64,000 bases of DNA from the NCBI RefSeq assembly GCF_009649955.1, contig NZ_CP045875.1:2399501-2463500 (forward strand), written 5' to 3'. Origin of the DNA: Heliorestis convoluta (GTDB lineage Bacteria; Bacillota; Desulfitobacteriia; Heliobacteriales; Heliobacteriaceae). How positions within the stretch are numbered: position 1 is the first letter of the stretch; each line of letters opens with the position of its first letter. The notes under the pieces were generated by a model, which ran no database searches, was not told the origin of the DNA, and saw nothing but the letters and a program-made list of their open reading frames with translations. Positions 19,956 to 28,900 of this stretch are shown here, one piece after another. The translations under genes and the position numbers were made by a program.

Positions 19956-20909
19956 TTACTTCAGTACTTCGTCATAGTAACGCTGGGCACCGGGATGAAG
20001 CTTAATGGAGACACCATTTAAAGCGCTTTCTAGGCTTATATCTTTTCCTCGCTGGTGGGTGTTGCCGAAAGTCTCGAGATTCTCAAAGAGTGCTTTGGTG
20101 ATAGCATAAGCATCATCTTCACTGACTTCATCACTGACGACAAGCATGGCTTGTACAGCGACAGTTGTGGCATCTTCATTGCGATCGTAAAGTTCTTTTG
20201 GCATTGTAAAAGCGGTGTAATAAGGATAACGCTCTGTAAGCTCTTTGATTTTATCAGCGCGAATGCTAACGATTCGAACGGGCTTAACGGCTTTCAGGGC
20301 TTCAATAGCACCCGTTGGTGTACCGGCTGTAACAAAAGCAGCATCAATGTTACCGTCTTGGATACCGTTGGCAGCATCACCAAAGGCCATATATTCGACA
20401 CGAATATCAGCATAGGTAATTCCGTGAACTTCTAAGATTTGCTTGGTGTTTGCTTCTACACCAGAACCTTGGTCACCAACGGCAACACGCTTGCCTCGTA
20501 AGTCTTCAACATTTTGAATTCCGCTATCGGCGGCGGTAACAATATGTACAACTTCAGGATAGAGGCTGGCAATGGCGGAGAAAGATTCGATTTTTTCGTT
20601 AAATTGCACGAGTCCTTCGGTCGCATAGTAGGCAATGTCGTTTTGGACGAAAGCCAATTGTCCTTTTTTATCTTTTAATTGGTTCACGTTGACGACAGAA
20701 GCGCCTGTAACAACCGCTGTGGCCGAGATCTCATCAACATTGCGGTTGATGACTTGGGCTAAGGCACTACCAAGGGGGTAGTATGTTCCCTGTTCACCAC
20801 CTGTTAAGATGGTATAGTCTTTTCCATCTTGGGCACCACAAGCGGTAAGTAGAAAAGAAAAGGCAAGGAATAAGGTAGCGACTGTGAAAAGCTTGGACTT
20901 CCTGAACAT
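19956..20909 (-). CDS. TAXI family TRAP transporter solute-binding lipoprotein
   Basis: A 317-residue extracytoplasmic binding protein. The signal peptide ends in a lipobox (LLTACG, Cys about residue 24). The mature part has TAXI features: ILTGGEQGTYYPLGSALAQV near the start, KDKKGQLAFVQNDIAYYATEG, and VGDQGSGVEANTKQILEV. It would capture a small acidic solute outside the membrane and present it to the fused permease encoded downstream. The ATG at 20909 follows aggtgtg with acceptable spacing. It is the first gene of a three-gene operon with the DUF1850 protein and the permease. Confidence 0.93.
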   Translation of the reverse strand: MFRKSKLFTVATLFLAFSFLLTACGAQDGKDYTILTGGEQGTYYPLGSALAQVINRNVDEISATAVVTGASVVNVNQLKDKKGQLAFVQNDIAYYATEGLVQFNEKIESFSAIASLYPEVVHIVTAADSGIQNVEDLRGKRVAVGDQGSGVEANTKQILEVHGITYADIRVEYMAFGDAANGIQDGNIDAAFVTAGTPTGAIEALKAVKPVRIVSIRADKIKELTERYPYYTAFTMPKELYDRNEDATTVAVQAMLVVSDEVSEDDAYAITKALFENLETFGNTHQRGKDISLESALNGVSIKLHPGAQRYYDEVLK

Positions 20910-21018
20910 AGAGAGAACACACCTTTCATTGCTTTGATCAAGGGTACCGATTATTTTCTACATTCTTGATAAATGCTCTTTAATTCTACCATGGCTGACA
21001 GAAAAGAACTCGTTCTTT

Positions 21019-21039
21019 GTTATAACAAAATTTTATAAC
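21019..21039 (-). promoter_or_regulatory. 21-bp inverted repeat upstream of the TAXI-TRAP operon
   Basis: GTTATAA and TTATAAC arms flank a 7-bp AT-rich centre, about 110 bp before the binding-protein ATG. It is a plausible operator; the regulator is unknown. Confidence 0.35.
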
Positions 21040-21092
21040 CCAGCATAAGGTCTCATAAGAAAGAGGCTGGAATCTATCCGTATTGATATAGA

Positions 21093-21142
21093 AAAAGAAG
21101 CCGCTTTGCCCTTTTTTATAAAAAGGCAAAGCGGCTTCTTTT
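21093..21142 (-). terminator. Terminator after the LysM/GH18 hydrolase
   Basis: An 18-bp stem, AAAAGAAGCCGCTTTGCC with its complement at 21125-21142, has a T-rich loop and tail on the minus strand. Confidence 0.85.
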
Positions 21143-21167
21143 GTTTGTTGCGCCTATTCGTACTTGT

Positions 21168-22454
21168 TTATTCAATAATTTTCCGAACTTCAAAATTGTC
21201 AACCAGTAGAGGCCAATTTTGCGGGAAATCAAGACCTAAGACCCAATAGCTTACACCTCGCAAGTTGTACTCTCGAAGAAGATCGTACTTCGCCTGGGCA
21301 CTCCGTGCATCTTCAAACCAGACAATATGCTCACGACCTTGTTGATCATAATAGCTATAAAAAGGAGCTTGTGCAATAGGGTCGTATTCGATGATTGTAT
21401 TGTATTGGATCGCTCGTTGCAAAGCGCCTTGGGGACTTAAGGTAGCAGCCCAAGTCTCACCGCGGACAAAAGGCAAAGTCCAGTCGTATCCATAGAGTGG
21501 CATGCCCATCATAATTTTTTCTCTGGGAATGGCTGTGACAGCATAGTCTAAGACACGCCGCACCTGATTCACAGGCGCAACTGCCATAGGAGGACCACCA
21601 GACCAACCCCATTCGTAGGTCATGATGACGACAAAGTCGAGCAGTTGGCCATGGACGGGATAATCGTGGGCTTCATATAAAAGGCCGACTTGATCAGCAC
21701 TTACTTTAGGTGCTACAGCGCTGGAAATAGAAAATCCTTGGGGTCTCAGTCGATCTACAACACGCTGGAGGAATTGATTGTACAGCTCTCGATCGGCGGG
21801 ATAGATGTACTCAAAATCAATGTTCAATCCGGTAAAGCCTTTGGCACCCATGGTAGAGAGTATGTTGGTAATCAAGGTTTCTTGCACTTCAGGATTGGCT
21901 AAAACGGCTCGTGCTAGATCAGAGCTAAAATCTTCTCCTTCCACAATATTGGTAATGACCATAAGCGGAGCAGCGCCTCTAGCTCGAGCTTCTGCAATAA
22001 TGGCTTCATCGTCTAAGGGCGCTAAGGTACCGTCACTGCGCACTTCATAACTGAAAAGGCTAAGATAGGTCAAATAGTTGCCCACTTGCTGAACTGTGGC
22101 AAGGCCTACATCGCCTAGTCGCTGTATATAACCGTTTGTCTCAATCGTGGGCCTCGGTCTGGGTGGTATGGTCAGCACCATACCTGGAAAGATCATAGCA
22201 GGCTCCATAATCTGATTGGCCTGGGCAATCGCTTCAACAGTGGTGCCGAACCGTTGTGCCAAAATCCAGAGACTTTCACCAGGCTGAACAGTGTGAGTGG
22301 GCGGTCGATCTCGTGGAATAAGAATGCTTTGCCCGATCAGGAGTCGCGACGGATCGGGAAGTTGATTGATTTGAACGATTCGGTTAGGATTGACACCATA
22401 CTGTTGTGATATAGACCAAACACTTTCGCCAGGGCGAATCGTGTGGATGATCAT
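21168..22454 (-). CDS. LysM-GH18 spore cortex/germination type hydrolase (YaaH/SleL-like)
   Basis: A 428-residue protein with two N-terminal LysM peptidoglycan-binding modules (HTIRPGESVWSISQQYGV, residues 4-21, and HTVQPGESLWILAQRFGT, about 54-71). They are followed by a glycoside hydrolase family 18 domain with the catalytic-type segment GLNIDFEYIYP, where Asp and Glu match DxxDxE-like positions. This layout is that of spore cortex-lytic N-acetylglucosaminidases such as YaaH and SleL, which act during germination. There is no signal peptide, as usual for these coat or cortex proteins. The ATG follows agggggtg. The gene supports an endospore-forming host. Confidence 0.9.
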   Translation of the reverse strand: MIIHTIRPGESVWSISQQYGVNPNRIVQINQLPDPSRLLIGQSILIPRDRPPTHTVQPGESLWILAQRFGTTVEAIAQANQIMEPAMIFPGMVLTIPPRPRPTIETNGYIQRLGDVGLATVQQVGNYLTYLSLFSYEVRSDGTLAPLDDEAIIAEARARGAAPLMVITNIVEGEDFSSDLARAVLANPEVQETLITNILSTMGAKGFTGLNIDFEYIYPADRELYNQFLQRVVDRLRPQGFSISSAVAPKVSADQVGLLYEAHDYPVHGQLLDFVVIMTYEWGWSGGPPMAVAPVNQVRRVLDYAVTAIPREKIMMGMPLYGYDWTLPFVRGETWAATLSPQGALQRAIQYNTIIEYDPIAQAPFYSYYDQQGREHIVWFEDARSAQAKYDLLREYNLRGVSYWVLGLDFPQNWPLLVDNFEVRKIIE

Positions 22455-22691
22455 ACTATAACACCCCCTTATTCGTACCTATACTTATGAGGGGATGCTG
22501 AAAAAGTGTACAGGAATCGAAAGGGCTTTCACTGGAATGATCCGGAATTGGTGAAAACAAAAAGACTTTTCTGCTACAATAAAGAGCACCGGGGGAAGAT
22601 TTTTTCTGTGCTGTTAGCCCAACTATTTTTCGTTGTCTGGACCCGCCTAGACTTCGGATAGAGAAAAAAGTTTTGAGGGAGTATGAACCAC

Positions 22692-22997
22692 ATGATGAAA
22701 CGCCTACTTGCATTACTCGCTATCTTCGGAATCGTCTATGCCAATTATGCTTTTTTTGCAGTCCACTTTTTAGAAAGAGAAGTCGTCAAAGTCTACATGC
22801 CTCTGCCTACTTATGTTGTCTTTACCGAAAAACTTGACGCTACCGATCATGGCAAAGCCGCTTTTGATCGATATATGCTTTCTAAAGGCTGGAATTTCAA
22901 AGAACAAATGGGTGCTTTGATCGTCTATGAGAAAGAAGGTATCGAAAAAACGTACACTTGGAAAGCCTCTCAAGCTTATCATCGTTTTGCAAGGTAG
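22692..22997 (+). CDS. Small membrane-anchored protein of unknown function
   Basis: About 101 residues. It begins with a basic N-terminus and one hydrophobic segment (LLALLAIFGIVYANYAFFAV), followed by a soluble domain of about 75 residues with no motif I recognise. A frame start exists at 22683, but that ATG abuts the ribosome-binding site (gaggga); 22692 has better spacing. It is divergent from the LysM hydrolase gene and 34 bp upstream of another small gene on the same strand. Confidence 0.65.
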   Translation: MMKRLLALLAIFGIVYANYAFFAVHFLEREVVKVYMPLPTYVVFTEKLDATDHGKAAFDRYMLSKGWNFKEQMGALIVYEKEGIEKTYTWKASQAYHRFAR

Positions 22998-23031
22998 TTC
23001 TTACAGCAAAAGTTCATAGGAGATGTTCTTT

Positions 23032-23313
23032 ATGTCATCGGTCAACCTTAACAATCAAGAAACGCAGAAAATACAGCTTCAAGGGATTGCACAGTGGGAG
23101 CTTCGCCAAATCATAGAGCAGCTTGGCGCTGAGAAAGACAAAGAAGGCATCTTAAAAGCCAAACAGTGGCAAGCGCACGTATCGGATGAAACAAAAGTTA
23201 CCCTAGGTTCGCTGACCTTGCAATCTACGACCGTTACATTTGTAGGTCCTACAGAAGTACTAGAGCCGCTCTTGCTAGAATTTCGTAAAAAAACATTGCG
23301 AGGTGGCGGTTAA
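23032..23313 (+). CDS. Small soluble protein of unknown function
   Basis: About 93 residues, acidic at the start and basic at the end (LLEFRKKTLRGGG). No membrane segment or recognised domain is seen. The ATG at 23032 lies 9 bases after aggag, better than the ATG at 23023, which is only about a base away. It is probably cotranscribed with the preceding small gene and perhaps with the downstream ZIP transporter (gap about 47 bp). Confidence 0.65.
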   Translation: MSSVNLNNQETQKIQLQGIAQWELRQIIEQLGAEKDKEGILKAKQWQAHVSDETKVTLGSLTLQSTTVTFVGPTEVLEPLLLEFRKKTLRGGG

Positions 23314-23360
23314 TTTGCTCATAAACAAAAGAAAATCGTACCAAAAGGACGGAGTTGCCT

Positions 23361-24104
23361 GTGAGTGAAGTTTTTCTGGCGAGCCTCCTAGCTGGTTCGG
23401 CGACTCTACTAGGAGCTATTCCTTTGCTTTTTTTACGACGAATTCCTCATAGAGCTCAGGATATTTTCTTGGGCTTTGCCGCCGGTGTCATGATCGCAGC
23501 GAGCTTTACGTTGTTAGGCGAAGGCATGGAGATAGGAGGATCTTTCCTCTTAGTAATTGGCGGACTTTTGATGGGCGCTATTTTCGTTGCTGTCTTAGGC
23601 GCTTATTTGCCTGACGATTTGTTTGGGCGTTTCTTAAAGTTGCCGCAAAGTGGTAAAGGAGAGCTGACGCTAGCCTGGCTTACCTTTACGGCGATTACAT
23701 TACACAACATTCCAGAAGGCCTTGTTGTTGGTGTTGGTTATGGCAGTGGCGACGAAGCCTTGGGCTTGTTGATGGCAGTAACTATTGGAATTCAAAATGC
23801 ACCAGAAGGCCTTGTTATTGCGGCGCCTTTACGACAAAAAGGTGTGCCCATCAGCCGTATTTTACTGCTTGTAGCTTTTGCAGGACTTGTTGAACCCATT
23901 GCAGCTTTATTTGGCTTTTGGGCTGTTGACGTTGTCTCAGGCTTGCTACCTCTTGCCCTTGGCTTTGCAGGCGGCGCAATGCTTTATGTAACTTCGAAAG
24001 AACTTATTCCAGAAAGCCATGGCCACGGTTATGTACAGACAGCCACTTTTGCTTTGCTTTTCGGTGTGATTACCATGCTTTCTTTGGAGGCACTGTTGTT
24101 TTAA
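23361..24104 (+). CDS. ZIP family divalent metal transporter
   Basis: A 247-residue, eight-helix membrane protein of the ZIP family, which imports zinc or related divalent metals. The two metal-site helices are recognisable: LHNIPEGLVVGVGYG (about residues 115-129) and QNAPEGLVIAAPL about 33 residues later, matching the HNxPEG and xNxPEG signatures of helices IV and V. The second has Q in place of the usual histidine. The GTG start at 23361 is preferred because ggag lies 6 bases upstream; a TTG at 23355 touches the ribosome-binding site. A strong terminator follows at 24121. Confidence 0.9.
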   Translation: MSEVFLASLLAGSATLLGAIPLLFLRRIPHRAQDIFLGFAAGVMIAASFTLLGEGMEIGGSFLLVIGGLLMGAIFVAVLGAYLPDDLFGRFLKLPQSGKGELTLAWLTFTAITLHNIPEGLVVGVGYGSGDEALGLLMAVTIGIQNAPEGLVIAAPLRQKGVPISRILLLVAFAGLVEPIAALFGFWAVDVVSGLLPLALGFAGGAMLYVTSKELIPESHGHGYVQTATFALLFGVITMLSLEALLF

Positions 24105-24120
24105 GTGATGATTACGTTAT

Positions 24121-24152
24121 AAAAGCCCAGACTGTAAATAGTCTGGGCTTTT
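24121..24152 (+). terminator. Terminator after the ZIP transporter
   Basis: A 13-bp stem, AAAAGCCCAGACT with its complement, has a short loop and ends in TTTTA. Confidence 0.85.
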
Positions 24153-24177
24153 ATGTGTAGGCTTCTTGGTACCTTTC

Positions 24178-24475
24178 ATGCTTTTCGTGTTAACCCCCCA
24201 TGCCCGGTCGGGCACAGCCAGTGATGAAAAAAAGCTTTTCCTGATTACGTTGGGGTTACTGCTCGCAGGGGCCCGGTCATCACGCTTTCCTCCGCTCTGG
24301 ACTGGTCCCACGCTGTTACCGCCAGCAAGCTGGCGACAGCTGAGGTCCCAAGTCCCGCTGCGGAAAGCGTGATGCCCAGTCCCAGAAGGTTTTTTACTAA
24401 TTGTCACTCCCGTTGATCGGAAGGAATTCATAACGCCTGACCCCACCACAGAGTAGCTTTTTCGTGTTAACTGCT
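24178..24475. other. GC-rich structured intergenic block flanked by direct repeats
   Basis: This stretch between two convergent genes holds no credible gene; the open frames in it have no ribosome-binding site or family signal. It is bounded by the same words at both ends: gcttttcgtgttaac (about 24181-24195) and gctttttcgtgttaac (about 24455-24470). Between them is strong secondary structure. CATCACGCTTTCC (about 24279) pairs with GGAAAGCGTGATG (about 24362). Nested inside are GGACT/AGTCC, GCTGT/ACAGC and the perfect hairpin CGCCAGC-AA-GCTGGCG. It could be a non-coding RNA or a small non-autonomous mobile element; strand and identity are unknown. Confidence 0.5.
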
Positions 24476-24481
24476 CTTCTG

Positions 24482-25858
24482 TTATTTGCTGCATTCCTCC
24501 ATCAACTTCTTCGCTTCAATGTACAGAGCCATACCAAAGGCTACTTTTTTAGCTTCTTTCATAGCAAGAACGACCGTAGCTGGCTCATGAACAACATCGC
24601 CACCGGCAAAAACGCCAGGTCGGGTCGTCATGCCATAAGGCTTTTCGCGCGTTATGACATAACCCTGAGAATTGACTTCAATGCCCCTCGTTGTGGAAAC
24701 AATACGTGCGGCAGGTCGTTGTCCTATGGCTAAAATGACTTTATCGACAGGCAGACGTTCTCTTCGACCGCTGTCGAGGACAGTGCCGTCTTCTTGCATT
24801 TCCATAGAGGCAATTTCTAGAGCTTCTACTTTCTCTTCGCCAATGTAGCGAAGAGGTGAAGACATCCAGCAGAAAGTGACACCTTCGGCTCTGGCATGTT
24901 CGTACTCACTTTGAAGCGCCGTCATCGTCGCTTTGTCTCGTCGATAGACTACAGTCACTTCGGAAGCACCAACTCGTAAGGCTGTACGGGCGGCGTCCAT
25001 GGCTACATTACCAGCGCCAATAATTGCAACTTTGTCACCAGGGCTCACAGGGATTTCGCGATGGCTTAAGCTGCCGCTATTGGCCAGGGCGAGGACTCGT
25101 AAAAAGTATGAAGCTTGCATGATCCCAGCAAGATCGCAACCTGGTAAATCTAAGCTTTTAGGCATGGCTGTGCCTGTACCAATAAAAATGGCATCGTAGC
25201 CTTCAGCAAACATCTGATCTACAGTGACATCTTGTCCGACGAGTACACCATTGCGAAAGGTGACGCCAAGCATTTCGATGCGCTTGATTTCGCGACGCAC
25301 AACTTCTTTGTTGAGCCGAAACTCTGGAATGCCGTAGAGTAAGATACCACCGGGTTCTTCTTGGGCGTCAAAAACGGTAACATCATAACATTGCTTGGTC
25401 AAGTCACCGGCTACGGTGAGCCCAGCAGGACCAGAACCTATAACAGCTACTTTTCCTTTGTTGGGCGCGGAGCAAACTGTAGGCTGCGTTAATCCCATCT
25501 CAGCGTCAAAGTCAGCAATAAAACGTTCAAGCTTACCAATGTGGATGGACTCTCCTTTTCTGCCTAAAATACAACTTCCTTCGCATTGCTTTTCATGGGG
25601 GCAAACTCTTCCACAGACAGCGGGTAAGTTGCTGCGACGGGCAATGATAGCAGTCGCTTCGCCGATATTGCCTTTGGCCAAAGCTTCTATAAACTGAGGA
25701 ATTTCATGTTCTATGGGGCAGGCCGCTCGACAAAGCGGCTTAGGGCACTTCAAGCAACGTTTTGCTTCAGCAATGGCTTGTCGAAAGCTATAGCCTTCAT
25801 CGAGCTCTGCAAAAGTTAATTCTTTTCTATCAAAATCACTTTGCTTGTCAATGATCAT
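24482..25858 (-). CDS. GltD-like NADPH:ferredoxin-type flavoprotein oxidoreductase
   Basis: A 458-residue FAD- and Fe-S-containing oxidoreductase of the GltD/NfnB family, distinct from the gltD at 2.5 kb. N-terminal cysteines (CLKCPKPLCRAACP, CGRVCPHEKQCEGSC) bind 4Fe-4S clusters. FAD (VAVIGSGPAGLTVAGDL) and NAD(P) (VAIIGAGNVAMDAARTAL) motifs follow. Such proteins occur as the glutamate-synthase beta subunit or as the large subunit of the electron-bifurcating Nfn complex. No partner gene (gltB-like or nfnA) is adjacent, so its role is open. The ATG at 25858 lies 10 bases after ggagg and is chosen over the GTG at 25882. Confidence 0.9.
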   Translation of the reverse strand: MIIDKQSDFDRKELTFAELDEGYSFRQAIAEAKRCLKCPKPLCRAACPIEHEIPQFIEALAKGNIGEATAIIARRSNLPAVCGRVCPHEKQCEGSCILGRKGESIHIGKLERFIADFDAEMGLTQPTVCSAPNKGKVAVIGSGPAGLTVAGDLTKQCYDVTVFDAQEEPGGILLYGIPEFRLNKEVVRREIKRIEMLGVTFRNGVLVGQDVTVDQMFAEGYDAIFIGTGTAMPKSLDLPGCDLAGIMQASYFLRVLALANSGSLSHREIPVSPGDKVAIIGAGNVAMDAARTALRVGASEVTVVYRRDKATMTALQSEYEHARAEGVTFCWMSSPLRYIGEEKVEALEIASMEMQEDGTVLDSGRRERLPVDKVILAIGQRPAARIVSTTRGIEVNSQGYVITREKPYGMTTRPGVFAGGDVVHEPATVVLAMKEAKKVAFGMALYIEAKKLMEECSK

Positions 25859-25982
25859 GGGTTCAACGCCTCCTTGCTTCACGTTAAGACTTATTGGTTC
25901 TGGGTAAAGAAGTCTTCTTAAAAAACTGGAGATTGATGAATGAAAATTCCATCTATTCTAATAAAATCCTGCTTAAAAATGA

Positions 25983-28900
25983 TTATAAAAGTGTTAATTG
26001 CTCTGTTTCTTCTAAACGGTCAATGCTATGAGGCGCCTGATCTTGGAAGAAAGCATAGAAAATATCTTTTTGTGTCTCTACAATGGAGATAGAAGGATCC
26101 TTGGTGGGGCGAAGGCGGCAACTATAAAGTACGGGAAAGTAATCGCGTAAAAATTTTCCCTCGGCATGGGCTGTTAAAGCTACAATCTGAAAGCCCAATT
26201 GGCGTGCTATGTAGAAAACGGGGCTTAAGACGTGGCTGCTTGAAGCTTTTCCGAAAGGGTTATCTAAGATGACAACGCGGTAGTTGCCCTGGCCTTTGCT
26301 GATGTGCTGCCGTTTCTCAGCTAGATAGTTGAGAATTCCGAGAAAAAGGGTCATGTTTTTGCTCCATTTTTCACCACCGGACCATTTTTCACTGGTGGGC
26401 CAATCTGTTAAGGTGGCGCTTACTTTGTTGTCATTCGTAACTTTGCGACAACGCACTTTGATCTCTTGATTGGAGGCAACAATTTGTAAAAGTTGCTTGG
26501 GGTGAAGCCACGATTCAATATGGCTTTGCACTTTTGCTTTGTCTTCCTGGTCTTTGTCAGTTTGAAACTTTTCTTTTTCTAACTCTTGTAGCATCCATTC
26601 TATATGTTGGCGCAGTCGCATTTTCCCTTCTGTTTCTTCCCAACTGGGAATGGAAAAGTCAAAAATTTCTCGTCGCCGATCTTCAACACGAACAGCTGTC
26701 ATTTTGGGAATGCTCCGCAATTCTTCACAGATACGCAAGAGATGGGTATGAAGATGACTGATAAATTGCTGTACTTGCGCGTCTAAGGTGCGCATATTGT
26801 CTTCGGCAATGTGGTTGGCTGCTTCGATTCGCTCTTGTAAGCGATCACTCCATTCTTTGATTTCTTTATAGTTGTTACGTTGCTCTACGCCTTTAAGAGA
26901 TTGCTGTTTTGTTTTTTCGTCGTTGAGCTGGCGGCGGCAATAGCCTTCGAAGTGTTGCCTTTGTTTCTCTACTTTACGGTGTTCTTCTTCTAAGGATTTT
27001 TTTTCCTTCTCCAATTCTTCTAGAAGAGCTTCGAGAAAAGCCCCTCTTCGATAGGGATAGTCTTGTTCTTCTTGCGCACTTAATGCGATTGGGGCAATGC
27101 TTTCTAGTCGAAAGTGATAGCGTTCCTGGGCGATAGCAAGCTTTTGTGCCAGTCGCTCTAGTTCTTTGAGATGTTGGCTAGCCTTTGCTACTTCCTGGGT
27201 AAGCCATTGTTCTTTTTGGCTGCTTCTTTGCTCTTCTTCTTTTAGATTTTTTTCCACGACCTGAAGCGATACATTATTGAAGGTATAAAGAGATTGGCGG
27301 GGAAACAATTTTTGGTAGTTTTTTATTTTTTCTTCGATGGTTGCTTCTAAGCGATCACACTGTGTCTTTTGAAAGCGCTGTTCATCAAGAAGTTGTTCTT
27401 TAGACTTATTATCTTCTTGTAACAACTTCGCCAGTTTTTTGATTTCTTTTTCTCCTTGTGGTGGAAAAGAAATGGTGGCGATGTTGAAAGCGTTATATTC
27501 TAAAGAGAGTTCTTCGATTTGCTTGTTCAGTTCAATTATTTCATTTTTGAGGGAAGTGACTCTTTCTTCTAAATGAAGTCGACTGCTTTGTAGGCCTTGT
27601 AGTTTCTTTTCAATTTCTTTATATTGTGTTTTTATACTTTCTAGAGCCTGGTCTGTTTGTTGGGCTTTTATAGATCTTGTGAGTTCATATTCTTCTTCAT
27701 TTTGTAGACTGGAAAGGCTGCTCTGGTAGTCACGAACTTGCTCTTTTTGCTCTTCCAAATATTTTTCTTGCAAGTTTTTTTGGGAACGAATTTTTTCTTC
27801 TTCTACTTTTAAATCTAGGCTATCCTTTTCCAGTCTCTCTACTTCAAGAAGTGCTTGTTGTTTTTTGCTTTGTTGTTCTTTCCACTTTAGCCCTTGTTGG
27901 TAGCGACGGTATAAATCCTGTTGTTCTAATTCTAGATCACTTTTTTTGCGCATTCCTTCGTTATAGAATTTTTCAAGAGCTTTGAGCTGCTTCTTTTTTG
28001 CTTCCAGATCTTGCTCTAGCAGCAAACGTTCTTTTTGGGTGGTTGATAAGGCTTCTTTCAAGGGTTGATAGACTTTTTCGAAAGAATATTGATTCCAAAA
28101 GCGATGAAAGTCTTCTTGAAGAGCTTGCCATTGTCGTGCTTTTTCTTCCTTTTCCTTACGTTGATGTGCCAATCGATTCGCTTCTTGGCTGCTGCTTTGT
28201 AACCATTGATAAAACTGCCGGCTATCGGTCATGGTAGGCCAGGCTGTGGGGATGACAACTTTTCTCGCTTCTTCTTCATGAAAGGGCGCTGTAATTGTCT
28301 TTTGGGCTTCTTGGTCACTAAGGATATAAATAGGGTGGGTCCAGTGAGAGCCTTTTTTGGCTACGAGGCGATAGAGCTTTTCTCGATCAGCTGTCGTGCA
28401 AATCAAGGCCAGGGGCCAGAAGGGAAAGTTTTGATAAAGTTTCTTAATGGTGCTTTCTTTATGTTCTTGCAGGACCATCTCAACGTAGTCTGTTCCCATT
28501 TGCAGAGAGGGAATGTTACGGCGCCACAGAAGCGCTTCTTGTTCTAAAGCGGGATCGGCAGTAAAGGTATGGTTGTCTTTGTATAGCTCATAGTACCGTA
28601 AGAAAGTGCGTTCTTGTTCTAGGGACTTTTCTTTTACTTCTTCTAGATATTTGCGCTTTTCTTCGAGGCGATGGCGTAGGGAGCTTTCACGGTGATAGAT
28701 GGAGTGAATGGTGCTATCTTGTGGTGAAAGCTGATGAAGTCTCTCTATCAAATGAAAGCCAAAATTGTCAATCTGATTTAGTTCTGTTTCTAGTTCTTTT
28801 TGCTTTTCTGCTTTCTGAACTTGTTCTTGCCTTGCTTTTTCTATGTCTTCTTGTAGAGTAATTTCTTGCGCTTTCCACTGACTTAGTTGTTCTAGTAATC

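Noticed and set aside
24117-24494. A 125-codon minus-strand frame covering the structured intergenic block
   Set aside because: It runs through terminators and hairpins, has no ribosome-binding site and resembles no protein family.
28206-28547. Plus-strand frame of 113 codons opposite jetC
   Set aside because: It is a shadow of the coiled-coil coding sequence with no ribosome-binding site or conserved motif.
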